NCBI GenBank assembly: GCA_015680685.1
Contig: MNCI01034690.1
Coordinates: 478,657 to 542,656, forward strand
DNA from: Gnetum montanum
Lineage: Eukaryota; Streptophyta; Gnetopsida; Gnetales; Gnetaceae
DNA: 64,000 bases
Reading direction: 5' to 3'
Program-made: the position numbers and the translations under genes
The notes under the pieces: generated by a model
The model's database searches: none
What the model saw: only the letters and a program-made list of their open reading frames with translations
What the model was told of the DNA's origin: nothing
Shown: piece by piece, positions 23,611-36,110 of the stretch
Layout of the letters: each line of letters starts with the position of its first letter
How positions within the stretch are numbered: the stretch's first letter is position 1

Positions 23611-24590
23611 CTTATTAGTCTTAACACCAAAGACACATTTCTTGGGATTTAGCCTAGGCTTGTACTTGAGGCATTATTTAAGCACAAGGTCTAGGTCATT
23701 AGCATGATTGTTGGTCACTTTGGGCTTAATGGCTATATAATCCACATAATTGTTGAGAAAACCTCACATGTAATCACTGAAGTTATAGGTCATGGCTTGT
23801 TGATAAGTTGCTCCTACGTTCTTAAGGTCAAAGTGTATCATAGTATAGCAAAAGATGCCCTAAGGGGTCATGAAGGTTATGCTAAGTTGATGCTCTAGGT
23901 TCATCCTAATGTAGTTATCTCCTAAAAGTCCATCCATAAAGGATAATAGGGCATGTCTAGCCATAGTATTAAGAAGTTGATCAATACTAGGCAAAGGGAA
24001 GTTATCCTTGATAGTCACTTTATTTAGGTCTTGGAAATTGATGTAAATATAGATACTCCCATTTTTCTTAGGGACTACCACTATGTTGGACACCCATTCT
24101 ATGTAATCGATAGCCCTAATGAAACTAGCTTAGTAGAGCTTTGAGATCTCATCATGAAATGCCAAGGCCATATTAGGTCTAATTTTGTGTATTTTTTGCT
24201 TAACTAATCTAATGCTAGGATCAAGTATGATGTTTTGCTAGACTAGGCATGACTCTAGACTTGGAATATCTTCATATGACCAGGCAAAGGTCTTAATATT
24301 ACCTTGTAGGACCTTAGTGAGGTCTTGAGCATATTGAGGTTCTTGTGAGGAACTTAGTTTTAACATTTTCTCTTCACCATTATGTGATGTGATAGAAGCC
24401 TTAATTGAGAGTCTTCAATTATGTCACCAACCTCATGATCAAAGGTTTTAACTAGGTTTTTAGGACATTCTAAGGGTTTTCCAATTGAGGCTATGTGGTC
24501 AACAAGACTCTTAGGCTCAAGATCTAGGTAATTGAGGTTGATGCATTGTTCAACATCATCGTGAGGTCCACTTAGGCTCAAAGGTAGATT
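23590..24590 (-). pseudogene. Gypsy reverse transcriptase and upstream linker of element A
   Basis: Upstream linker: LVDHIASIGKPLECPKNLV and TFAWSYEDIPSL (24,240-24,292), the D/A-W-x-x-D-M/I-P stretch that precedes RT. RT proper: VVVPKKNGSIYIYINFQDLN (the K-K-N-G and D-L-N boxes, 23,990-24,090), DNFPLPSIDQLLNTMARH, LSFMDGL with the first Asp, then MNLEHQLSITFMTP. After a shift the YVDYIAI reading stands in the place of the YxDD box with one Asp kept. Together with the two RNase H domains this is the polymerase of element A, whose gag and protease lie at 34.2-41.3 kb across block G. Confidence 0.85.
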
Positions 24591-24860
24591 GATTTACTCC
24601 TAGGTACTCATAGTTTAATATTACTTGTTAATCAAAAGAATATTAAGTGAAACCTAGTTAAAAGTAAACAAATAATGATGAAATGTTATGAAATTATACA
24701 AATACATGCTATTCTAGTGCAAACAAGGTCATCCAAGGCTATAGATTGGGTAAAAAGGGTCAAATAAAGGTTAAACAAAGGGAAGTGTGAGAAATAAAGT
24801 AACAAATGGTTAACAAGGATCGTAGTTTTGCTATTTTTAGGACTTATTGGGCCATGGGTT
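24591..24860. other. Junction between element A RT linker and block G
   Basis: About 270 bases without a coding pattern. The left edge of block G must lie here or shortly after. I could not find a target duplication or a terminal repeat. Confidence 0.35.
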
Positions 24861-27800
24861 AGGGTTACAAGGTTGTTAGGTACGTTTGGACATCAATTAG
24901 TGTTATTTCTAGGCTATTTGGACTTAAAAATCAAGGGTTTTGAGGCTTCCATGCTAGACCCCCCTTGTTTCCATGCTGGCTAGCATGGAAGGAGTGACCC
25001 CCAATATAGAAACCAAGAAAGGTATGTTCTAGGACATCCAAAGGTCCAAAATTAAGGTTCCAAGGTCTTCCTAAGGTAGTGCAGGGCTAGATCTATCAAA
25101 ATTGGGCACTCTAGAGGTCAGTAAAGGCCAAAAAGTAGGTTTTGAAACTTTACCCCTTGTTTCCACATTGACCAATGTGCATGGAAGAAGACACAGTATA
25201 GAGGATCTAAATCCAAGCAAGAATAGGATCAGACAAAGTGAAATTAATAGTTGGAACCCAAATCTAAGAGTTGTGCATCTCCTGGCTTTGTTTTGAGGCC
25301 ATTTGAGTTAGTTTTGAGTGTCAAAATAAGTTGAAATTACTTCCCCCACTATTTCCACATTGAGCATGGTGACCCTAGTGTGGAATAATGGGGTTGCACT
25401 TGCTTCATGATTTTGGAATGGTTTGAGAGCACATTGACCAAGTTGACTTTGGTCATGTTTAAAGGTCATTTAAGGGCATCTAAGGTTTTAACCCTTTATT
25501 TGAATATTGGAGGAGAAGTTACTCCAACATGGAAGATTCAAGGGAATAAGTTTTCTAGGCCAAATTGAAGTCAAATAAGCATAATCTTAAGGCTATGATG
25601 TCCTAGGCTTCTTCAACATAGTTTTTTTTATCTCCAAGAGTGTCATCTTGTCCTTAAAAGTGGAAGGGAAACTTCAACCCCTATTTCCATGCTACCGAGC
25701 ATGGAAGGAGCCTTCTCCAACATGGATGGAATAATAATCCCATATGTAGGCCAATTCATATCACAATCGACTATGCATGTTAGCTCCCTAGAGTTACCAA
25801 GATCAAGGGCAAGGGTTTTAAGTTAAAATTTGGTAGTTTTGGATGTTCCTAAGTTGTTTTTGGGCCTCCACCCTTTTTTCCATGCTAGGGATGGGATGCC
25901 CAACATGGATATATTTAGGATGATAAAAGGAAATAGCTTTTTGACTACCTGGAATTAGATTTTCAAGGTTTGAGTGCTTTGGAATGTGTAAACATGGTCC
26001 TAGGATGCGCATAAGGCTATCTAGTGTCTGTTTTAGGTGTCTAAAGGTCATTTTGAGTCATCCTTAGGTTCTCCTCCTATATCCATGTTGGCCAACGTGG
26101 AGGAGATGGCTCCCAATGTTTAAGAACTAATGACTAGTTTTTTTTTTTGCTATTTTTTATAACTTTTGGACATGCATGTGGGATTCTCAAGTTGCTAGTG
26201 TTAATTATTGATGCCTACGATCAAAATCAAGGTATTTCAAGGGTTATTAGGTGATTTCTAGACTCCCCCCTTTCCATCCACACTAGTGATAGGATGCTCA
26301 ATGTGGATGGGATCCTCATTAGTATGGAGAATCCAAGGGAGCAAGTTTGGGTTATCTTAGTCAACTTCCAAAAGGGTTGGGTTGCTACTGGAAGTTGGTT
26401 TCTATGCAAACTTTAATAGTTTTGGCTTTTCCCCCTTCATCCACATTGGGGCTAGGATGCTTACCATGGATGAGGTCCTCTCTAATGTGGAAGAATATTA
26501 GGGGATTGAGTTTTTTTTATTTCTAGCATTCTAGTGGCATTTGGAAGGTCTATCAATGTTCTGGTGCTAGTACAATGCAATTTGACATTGGTTTCATGCA
26601 TATGGGACCTCCCATTCATCTCCCAAGTTGCATCATCATAGTTTCCATGCTAGGAAACATGTAAGAGGTCTCTCCTAGTGTGGATGAATCAAGAAAGTCA
26701 TATCTAGGCTAGTTTGACAACCAATCAACCATGCATGTCATCCCTTGGGGTTGCCGGTGTCAACGATCTATTCTTGATGTCAAGATTTACAAGTTTAGAG
26801 GTTCATATGTGTCTCATGAAATCAACTCCCATTATTCCACACTAGGCATAATGGACCCAGTGTGGATGAGAAGGGGATGGTAGTTTTGTGCCATTTTTTA
26901 CTACTTTTGAAGCATCTGGAAGCTCTAGAAGGTTCCAATAGGGTCTAGGGGTCAACAAAGTAGGTCATTTGGTTGTCTTAGGTCATAAATGAAGTTTTCT
27001 TGCATATCCCCTAGGCTTTCACACTGGCTCCACACTAGGAAACAAAGTAGGATATGGATGAAAAATTGACTTTTCTTAATATCAAACTACTAGAGGCTTT
27101 AAGGGAGTGTTAGGCTTGAAAAATGACTACTAGGTAGTTGATTTAGGCAATTTTGATCATCCCGCCATCCATCCACATTGGGTCTAGGATGCTTAGTGAG
27201 GATGAGGCCTACCCTATTGTGGAACTACCAAATCCCAAGGTTTTGAGAACTTTTTCCTAGATTTGGTGAGGTTCCAAGGCTGCTGGGGGTGATTGTAGGG
27301 GTTCTAGGTCATGTGGACCTACTCTTAAGGTCAAACTTGGTTTAGATGGGAATTTGGTGGTAATAATGGATGTTACCCCCCTTCTTCAATTTTGGGTACT
27401 TTTTCCCAAACATGGAAAGCCAATATGTCTAGTTTTGGTAAGGTCTAACCCCCTTTTGAAGCCTGGGGTTGAATGGGGTAAGTTATAGTTGCCAAAATTA
27501 GCAAGAACGTTGGGTTTTTGAAGGGTTTTAGGAGATAGGAGGCATGTATCTATACTAGGCATGGTATCCCCAATGTGGATGCATGGGGGTTAAGGCTTGG
27601 ATACTTTTCTAATTGTCCAAGGATTCAAAACCACAACATTAATAAGGTTTCTAGGCTAAAAACTGCATGTAAGGAATGTATATGATGGGGTCCACTACTC
27701 AAAATTTAAAATTTTGAAAATTGAAGTTATCTCCCACTAATCCCAGTGTGGAAAATACTTGCCCCCCACCCCCCTTTTTACACTTCAATGCACTTGGATT

Positions 27801-28010
27801 TCTAGTGAACTGAATTGACAATAGGGGTCTGGAGGTGGGCATTTAGGTTTAAATTAAGTTTTAAGGTTGAATTTCACAAGTTTCAATCATAATTCTTATT
27901 ATTGGCAGATAGCACATTGGTTGAGAGCTTCAAAAGATATTTTTGCACCCAGCAACATCCATCCTCAATGTGGAATCATTACATCTTCCCTTCAGCTAGC
28001 ATAGAACCTC
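24860..28010. repeat. Degenerate tandem array, about 17 units of mean 187 bp
   Basis: A recognisable core, TTCCATGCT or TCCACATTG/TCCACACTAGG followed about 10-40 bases later by CATGGA or ATGTGGA, recurs at 24,968, 25,159, 25,351, 25,497, 25,683, 25,877, 26,079, 26,273, 26,437, 26,641, 26,831, 27,029, 27,168, 27,381, 27,546, 27,737 and 27,953. Steps are 139-216 bases and the mean is 187. Between cores the units are diverged, with recurring 'AGG-TT-CCAA-GG' words. It ends about 45 bases before the first exon of the gene at 28,056. Confidence 0.7.
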
Positions 28011-28055
28011 TAGCCCATCTAGATTTTAGAGTTTCTCAATGTTGGTGTGACCATG

Positions 28056-31000
28056 ATGCCTAAGCAGTGTGGAGGAAAGAGCAAGAACACAAGGATCTAA
28101 AAGGTAGATGAATCTACCAGAAACCTCTCTAGGCTTCGAAGGACCATCTCCATCAAAGCATCCTCTATGACTACCCCCAAGGTAGGCTATTCTAACCATT
28201 TTCCCTTCAATTTGTAGCCATTTTTTCTTTTTCTTTTTTTTACCTAGGGTATGGCCGTTTTTTTCATATCTACATTGAGGGAGGGGATAGAATGAAATCA
28301 TACCTCATTTTTTAGCCTATTTTATGTATATCTAGGGTTATTTTTCTATTTTTTCTTTGTTGGATTTGTTTTTTGAAAATAGCCTTGCTATTTTCATGCT
28401 TTTTCCTAGAATTTTGAGGATAGAGCCATTTTTTTATATCTACATTGCATTGTTTGTTAAATCTTGATTTTAAAAAAATCCTACCCCTTATTTTGGTGTG
28501 TGTTTATGTGAGTATAATTTTTTTGGCTGTTATGGCTTCATTTCATGGCTAGATTAAGTTAAGTTTTGCTAGTTTTGTGATTTTTGGTGCTTTTTTGATG
28601 AAAAAAGAAAGTGATGTTGCGTATTTTTGTTAAGAAAACGGCTGAATATTTGCAAAATATAAGGTTATGGATTTTTAAGGTTATGTTTAATGTTTCCAAT
28701 GACTATTTTTTTATTTGATTTGGACGTAAATTGATAAAGTTATGGCTTTTTCAATCAAGTTGTGCAATTAGGTTTTCATGCCGTTTTTCAGAATTTCATG
28801 TAAATTCATGAGTTTTTTTCTAAGTAAACAGCCATGGTTTTGGCTATTTTATGGTTATGGATGTATATTTTATGGTTTGATTATTCCAATGGAGGTGGAA
28901 TCACTCTTTTTTTATTTGAAATGAATTTTTTTATAAATTTTTTAGTAAACTTATGCAAAAGGGGTTTGTGCCATTTCCATATTTTCATCCAAGTTAATGA
29001 ATTTTTTTTTGAATAAACAAAAAGGGTTTTGAATTTTTGTTAATTTTGGGTATGTATTGCTCAATTAAATATTTTAAATAGTTATAGAATCACTCTATTT
29101 TGGGCTCAAACCAATTTTTGATGAATTTTTTTCCCAACCCTATGCAAAAGGGGATTTAGGTTGATGGCTACGATTTTGCTATTTTTGGCTATGTTTTATG
29201 TAAAAATGGTTATATGCTTCTAGTTGTAATGACCATGAATTAAATGCTCATGATTTCATGATTCCTTTTGTGGTGGAATCACTGAAATCAAACCTAGGAT
29301 AAAGTTTTAATGAATGTTTTGCTATGATAGGGTGATTTAGGGCTTTTTTCATCCATGGTTAGGTTACTTCCTACTTTTCTTCATTTTCTATTACATTCTT
29401 TAAGAATTTTCAAAATTTCTAGTGATGGCTATATAGCTCATGATTTCATGACTCCAACGATAGTGGAACCATCAAATTTGAAGCTACATTTAAGTTTTGG
29501 TGAATTTTCCTGTATAGTCGTGCACGTAGAGATTTTTCTTGGTTGTAACAATGTATCCCTTGGGAATGGGTAGCATTGACATACTTAGAAAAACTTTTCT
29601 TGCCAATTTCCCATGCACTTGGGATGTCTAGGAACATTTTTAATCCTCTAAATTTGGTTTTGAAGGTCATAAGCAATTTTTACTGTTTTTGGTAATATTC
29701 ATGCTATTGGGTATTTTCTAGATTTTAAGTTTGGTTATGTGTTGATTGATGTGTTATCTAGGCCATAACACCTTGGCTATGATGTACAAGACTATGAAAG
29801 GTTGTAATAATGTTGTGAGTTTCTTCACCAAACTTGAATAAACACCTTAGAGATTTTTACAAGGGCTAATTTCACCCCTAATGAGGATGTTTTTACAAAC
29901 TTGTTAAGAAATTTGGATCAATCATGATATTTTTTCCCTTTTCATGTAGGGTCTTTTTGAAGCCCATAATCATAATTTTTGAGTTAGTGGGCATTTTATG
30001 CTACATTGGCCATCCTAAGATAAACATCCCTTTGCTTGATATGACCTTGGACAAGGTGTCTCTATGGTTCCAGCTAGTGGCAAGGGAATTCCTTACCTAT
30101 ATCCTATCGAATTTTAGTGTGATGTTGTGGTCACACTTGTCTATGAACATGGCTAGGATCATAGTGGAGACAATGATGCCCCATGCAACTAGTCTAACTT
30201 CTAGGTTCATCATTCATTTATTTTACCACCTTAGGCAATAGGGGAAGCAACAAACATGATTGGCACATGCTACCTCACGAATATCTAGACTATGCCAAAG
30301 TATAGTTAGTATAATGTTGATAATACTCTAATGGTGGCACACAAAGTCCACACATTATTTCAAAACTTGCCCAACACCATATACCATCTACAAGGGTAAG
30401 CATGGTTGTTATAGTATTTTTATGTTTTTGGATTTATTGGCTAAACTACCTTTCCTAACTTTGTTGATTTTATGAACTTCTTATAGGTATAAGATTAATG
30501 ATTAAGGCTTAATCACTAATGATCAAACCTTAGTAATGACTTGAACCACCTTAGATGTATTTATCAAGAGCCCCCAAATTAGGACTATTGTGTATGAATA
30601 GTTAAGAGAGAACTTTGATGGATACACAACTAGTGGGTGGGCTCCAAGAGCACCCAAGATTAGACCTTCATATCTAGGACCTCCACTTAAGACACATGGA
30701 GTGAGAAGAAGAAAGGTAAACATAAGAGTTGTAACATCTAATGTTTTATGGTTACTAAATTTTTATGTGTTCTATCATTTTAACTAGTTATCACACATGC
30801 CTATGTTGATTCTAAAAATTTTGTTGTTACCTTGCAAGACCTTCCACCTCTACCTATGTTACCTTATCAATTTTAGGACATCATGAGGATTCCCTCATCC
30901 TAAAGTTTGGTGAGGTGATACTAGAATAGGAGTGGTTGAGGGAATATGTGCCTAGATACATCCAAGTAAACATTGAGTGTGTAGGTTTTCTTGATGTGTT

Positions 31001-33524
31001 TATGATGCTTATCCCTTCCATCTCCACTAAAGAGATGCTAAATGTCATCGATGCCTTCAACAAAGAAGCTCATCATTTTAGCACCACCATTCAAGGCATG
31101 TCGATTACCATACCATCAATGAGGGAACCTTTTACAACTTTTTTGGTATCTCCACTGATGGGGCAAAGGTTGCAACCTTAATAGTAAAGGAAGTAAACCA
31201 TTGTGAGGATGTTTTGGAGTGGCTCAATGTAAGTATGGACACCTCCAAGATTTCCATGGACAACTTCATGAACCCTGAGGAAAATACATGATATCCTTTG
31301 TTCAAGTCCCATGTGTTTCTTATCTATTGTCATAAAAGAAGGTAATTGACATTGCACAAGGATGAACCTTTAAGATGGTCTTGATGGAGGATACCAGATT
31401 CAGCTAGGCGGCTACTTTGGCTATTGGGCTTCAAGAGGAGATTTTCAAACTCCGCGATCATACCTATACAATAATCCACATGAAATTTGCAATTTTTTTA
31501 GGTTATTTAAAGAGGTTCATGGAGTTCCTAGTGGTGTGGAGAAATGCATGATGGATGGTCCAAGATCCATACCAGCTTTCTAGGCCTTACATAAAACTCA
31601 TTTATCCAACCATGTAGGCCCAGAATCCACTAGATGAGATGGATGAGTTGATATCTATTACCATCAAGATCCTTGATGGTAGATAGTGTGAATCCCCTAA
31701 CAACATGGGGAAGGAGCTTCTCAAAATTCTAGAAAGCATCCTAGAAGCCAAATGATGATGTAGAGAAGTTGAAGGTGTATCTAGGGCCAAGCTTAAGAGG
31801 CCTGTAGAGGAAGCACTGTTAGTGTTAGAGCAACCCACCCAAAAGAAACTTAAGTTTAATATTAATAGATCATATTAGGTAGTCACACATATGTTTTATC
31901 TATGTTTTAAGATTTTATGAATACATCATGATTTTAGGTGCTAATTAGTTTTCTATGTGCTATGGTTATAGACAAGACTTGGGACATGGCATCCCAAGCT
32001 TCTGTGGAGGAGGAAGCATAGAGACGTGTAGTTGCTGTAGTAGAGGAGGAACAATGGCATGCAGAGGAGGCATTCCTAAAGTAGCATGAGGCTGAATGGC
32101 TAGCCAACATAGATATAGGTGATCTAGAAGCTTTGCTCAGTGAGGCAATACCAGGTACATCCCCTATCATCATCCCAGAGGAGAAAAAGGAGGAACTAGG
32201 TATGCACATCTTAACACTTCTCATTATATCCTATTATTTTAGATTCGGCTTTCATCCTAACCATTCAATAATTATTATGCTTATAGTAGTTCCTAAGCCA
32301 CCATTGTAGGCCCTTATCCCTAAGTTTCATGTGAAACCATGAGTAGACATCCCAGAAAAGGTGGAGTTCATGTGTGTGATGGCCAAGGACATCATTGACT
32401 GGTTGTAACAAGTTGAATCTGAGAGAGGTAAGAACTTTTTTCTCTATGTTTTAATAGTCTTGCTATGTTGTAGATTGTGTTCATGTTATGGATATCTTAG
32501 ATTGTAGACTATATTTATGATTTTATTTTATGTTTATACAGTGTCATCTATGGAGTAGAACCCCTACAGAGACATGGAGATTGACTTCTTGTCGAAGCTT
32601 TCCTCTGATGTAAAGAGTGTATCCCTAAAGTTGTATGAAACAACTAGTGATCTAGAATTTTCATGTGCAAAAAATTTATGGAAGATGGAGAGTTTCAATG
32701 AATCCCTATGGGAGCAAGTTGTGACCTTGAGGAGGAAAACTCAATGGCAAGAGGAGGTGCTTAGAGATCTCTAGGATTGCAAGGCCTTTGTGGAAGCCCA
32801 AGTGGCTAACTCAAGGGAATTGTAGACTGAAGAGATCACATGGGCCTACTACTGGCATTCCATCTAGGACAAGATAGCACTCTCATGGGAGATGGTGAAG
32901 CAACAAACATAGATGGACCTCATCTTCCAAAAGGTTAAGGATTGGAAAGATCATTGTGTTTAGGTCCTAGAGTGGGGTAGGACATAAAAAGACCACAAGA
33001 AATAGTATAAAGTTGATTAGGATGCCTACCTAAAGTGGCTCAAAGAGGAGTCAATTGAATAGTGTAAGAGAGAGTTTTTCATCTAGAGGATCTAGGTGAA
33101 GAGTGCCTACCAACTCTTTAAGAGCACTTTCATGGTGGAGAAACCCCCTACTCCTCGAATCACCATTATTGTATGTAAGAACTCTTCAACTGCTATCACC
33201 CAGGAACCACCTACTTAGATCATACTAGATAGGATTGGCATCATCACCAACATTGATCTTGGGGATATTGATTAGGCCAATATAATAGAGGACCAGATTC
33301 TCCATCGTTTGGAGAATGGCCTTCAACATCTACCCCTAGAAGTTATGGAGTTAGAGTTCCCTTTAGTTTGATGCATTCTATGTTTCAGTTATTTTAAGTT
33401 ATAGTATTGGCTATTGGTTATTAATTGACTATGTGTTGTTGCATTTCAGACATCAAGAGACATTGGTGGGTCCAGTGGTGAGGGTGGGGATGACCCACCA
33501 CTTCCTCCTTTGGATGTCCCTTAG
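28056..33524 (+). pseudogene. Multi-exon pseudogene of unknown function (block G)
   Basis: I do not recognise the protein. The plus strand holds coherent exons with plant-type splice sites: exon 1 28,056-28,181 (MPKQCGGKSKN start, donor GTAGGC); exon 2 29,950 to about 30,393 (donor GTAAGC); exon 3 about 30,487-30,714 (donor GTAAAC); exon 4 from about 30,877 to about 31,860; exon 5 31,972-32,199 (GTATGC); exon 6 32,287-32,427 (GTAAGA); exon 7 32,542 to about 33,370; last exon 33,450-33,524, ending PPLPPLDVP then stop. Exons 5 to 7 are Glu/Lys/Gln-rich and likely helical or coiled-coil (DFLSKLSSDVKSVSLKLYE, LWEQVVTLRRKTQWQEEVL). Most internal stops are TAG or TAA where Gln would fit. It lies antisense within element A, behind the array at 24,860-28,010. 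It may be an intron-containing transposon gene or a host gene fragment. Confidence 0.5.
28600..29560. repeat. Tandem array of five 189-bp units inside intron 1
   Basis: The word GAATCACT/GAACCATC recurs at 28,898, 29,087, 29,276 and 29,466, and the preceding ATTCCAAT at 28,694 and 28,883. Steps are 189, 189, 189 and 190. Units share ATGAATTTTTTT and CTATGCAAAAGGGG-like segments. It is far more regular in spacing than in sequence and lies in the first intron of the pseudogene at 28,056. Confidence 0.7.
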
Positions 33525-34150
33525 CATCCTCCATCTACTTATTTTAACTTGTTGGCTATTTTTTTTTCTTTTATGTTGATGGCTATTGATAGCCCATACT
33601 ATGTTATGGATAACTATTATTATTTTTTGACATTTTGCCACACAATATGGCCATGACTATATATGCTATAAACATTTTTAAATTTAAATTTTTTGTTTTA
33701 TTTTCACTATATATATTGTTCTAGTGTTATAGATGTTGTAAATGGCTATGTTGACAATTTTAGTTATAAATTTAAATGGATAATCAATGCAATTATAAGC
33801 TAAACATAAATAAAATAAAAGAGACGTTTGCTAGTTTTAGGACATGGTGGGCACAGGTTGAATTGTTTTTCCATTTTAAGGCCATGGTGGGCTATGGTTG
33901 AAAAGAAACTCATTTTTTTGGTGATTTTCTCTATTTCAAATTTTTATGACTTTATTAGTTTATATCATGCTAACCAAGTAAAGTAAAGAAAGATAAAAAA
34001 TCATAATAAATAGAAATGAAACTAAAATAAATTCCTAGGCTATATGCATAAAAAATAAAATAAAACATAGAATAAAATAGGCACAACTAGTCAACAAAGA
34101 AAAATCTTAGGCTAAATGATTATGGTACATGAGGTTATAAAGACTACAAG
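33525..34150. other. 3' flank of block G, AT-rich, no gene
   Basis: This stretch holds two units like the 29-bp minisatellite of 20,941-21,114 (TAGTTTTAGGACATGGTGGG at 33,834). After these the sequence is AT-rich up to the element A protease linker. The right edge of block G lies somewhere here. Confidence 0.4.
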
Positions 34151-36103
34151 GGTGCAACATGGAAGGAGTAGGGGTGGACATTACTTGTGTAGACTCTTCC
34201 TAGTCTTTGAAAGGTTAGGAAAAGTACAAGCCTATTCTGCACAAGTTTATACTCACCATTTTCTTCAGTTATGATGTTGAAAGTGAATTCTTCCCATAAC
34301 ATATCCCATTGCTCATCATTATCATTCTTGGCTTGTTCCTCTCTCTTAGGTTGATGGACTTCATGGTTGGGAGTTTCCTCCTAAACCTCCACTTTAGATC
34401 CCTGCTCTATGTTGACATTGTTGATAGCTAGGGGAATTGCATTATCACCTTGAATGATGATTTCACCTCCCTCATAAGGAAGGTGAATCTCTTGATGGAT
34501 AGGTAAAGATACAGCTTGTATTTGAGAAAATTAAGGTCTTCCTAGGATAAGGTTAAACCCTAGCATCTCCTCCACCACCAAGAAATTGGTGGTCATGTGG
34601 AATATCTCACCTGCTACAAAGTCTAAAGAGATAGACCCTTTGAGAGTAATCATTTACCCATTGAAGGACTTTAGAGTAGTGGTTGTTGTGGGCTATATCT
34701 TCTTTGTTAAGCCCAAGTGTTCAATGATGCTTCATGAGATGATGTTTGTTGCAACTCCATCATCAACATGTACCCAATGCATTTTAAATTACCCACCCAA
34801 ATCACATTGAAAAGGGGATCCCTAATCACTTCACAATTTTGAGGGTTGGTTTTAATTTCACTATCATGAAACACCAATGAAGTTGACTTTCCTTTCCTTG
34901 ATGAGGAAGGAACCATTATCACATGAATAGATTCCTTGTTAGCAAGGATGTCCTCGATAATGGGGATGGAAGTCAACATTTTGGCTAGCATCTCACAATG
35001 TGGGGAGGGAGTCATGATCATGTCATACAAGCTTAGAGTTATGTTTTTTTGCTTGAGGGACTATCTAACTTGATCCATTGCACTGAGGAAGATTTTTTTG
35101 TTGGCCATAGGCTTGTCATCCTAGTTATGCTATACTTCCTCCATGCATTCCAAAATGTGAACTTCAACCTTAGGTTGTTGGGGTCTTTCCTCTTTCCTTT
35201 GGTTTTTGGTTTTGGTATCCTCCAATCATTTTCTAGTTGAGGTAGGCTGGGTAGAGGAGGTCATAGGTATGACTAATATGGGAGTTGGCTTCAGTTGATC
35301 CACTTTCTTTCATGCCTCACCCTACTTATTACCTTTGTTATTATGATTCTTTCTCTGCTTGATTGAAACCTTTTGGTTGTTAGTCATTAGTTGTGAGGAA
35401 GAGGTAGCAGCATTGGCCACCACAAAAGGTTATTGTACAATGATGTCAGCTGGTTGGGTTATGTTAAGCTAGGGCATCTTGATGACAAAAGGCTCTCTTA
35501 GAGACACCCATGATGATACTCTTACAACAAAAGGGGATCTTAAGCTGGTGGAAGCTAAAGAGGCCCTTTCATTATGAGGGGGTACTTAGATCACAAATGG
35601 TTCCCTCACTGGTCCCCAATTGTTATCAATCTTAAATGCTAAAAGAACATAAGGGCTATTATTAGCATTCAATGGGTCCTTGTATGCATTGACTAATTTT
35701 GTGGTCAGACTAGGTTGGAAGCATCCAAGACTAGCTCTTCCCTATTTATTATTTTCTTCAAGTCATCCTTTAGTGCGTGGAAAAAGTCTATACCATGACC
35801 AAGTAGTTGGTGATAGTGGAAAAAGTGGTCTAGTTTAAAGTATTTAGACAATTGAGGGTCATCCTTTATTACGCAAGTGGAATCTTTGGCTATTCTGCAT
35901 AGTCACTCATGCTTCTTTTAAGTGGCTTTGGTCATTTGCTTATATTATATGCGCCCACTCTTCAATAGTTGATCTTGCAATTTGAATGGCTTTAAAGGTA
36001 GGATGGTGTATTTGCTACAGTCCTTCTACTCAAAGTTCGGCCTAGTTACACTCAATGCAGTGGTCCCAGAGATTGATGGTTAGTTATCATAGTTATTAGC
36101 AGG
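34151..36103 (-). pseudogene. Element A gag end and aspartic protease
   Basis: Gag end: GHGIDFFHALKDDLKKII (35,740-35,850), the H-x-L-K-D-x-I/L motif at the end of plant Gypsy gag. Further on a 107-codon open piece (34,707-35,030) contains IHVIMVPSSSRKGK. The protease active site reads HVDDGVATNIIS, then IIEHLGL (34,710-34,770): D-D-G in place of D-T/S-G, then the hydrophobic flap region. Its end is NFLVVEEMLGFNLILGRP and IHQEIHLPYEGGEI (34,490-34,590). The protease would cut the polyprotein. Gag is continuous with 39,754-41,350 once element D is removed, and the polymerase continues at 24,590 once block G is removed. Confidence 0.8.
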
Positions 36104-36110
36104 GGCCTTG

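Noticed and set aside
24860-28010. CRISPR-like array
   Set aside because: Units are about 187 bp, highly diverged, without short exact repeats and spacers, and the context is plant nuclear DNA.
33171-33203. Possible intron of 33 bases in block G
   Set aside because: Too short for a plant intron, and the reading continues through it.
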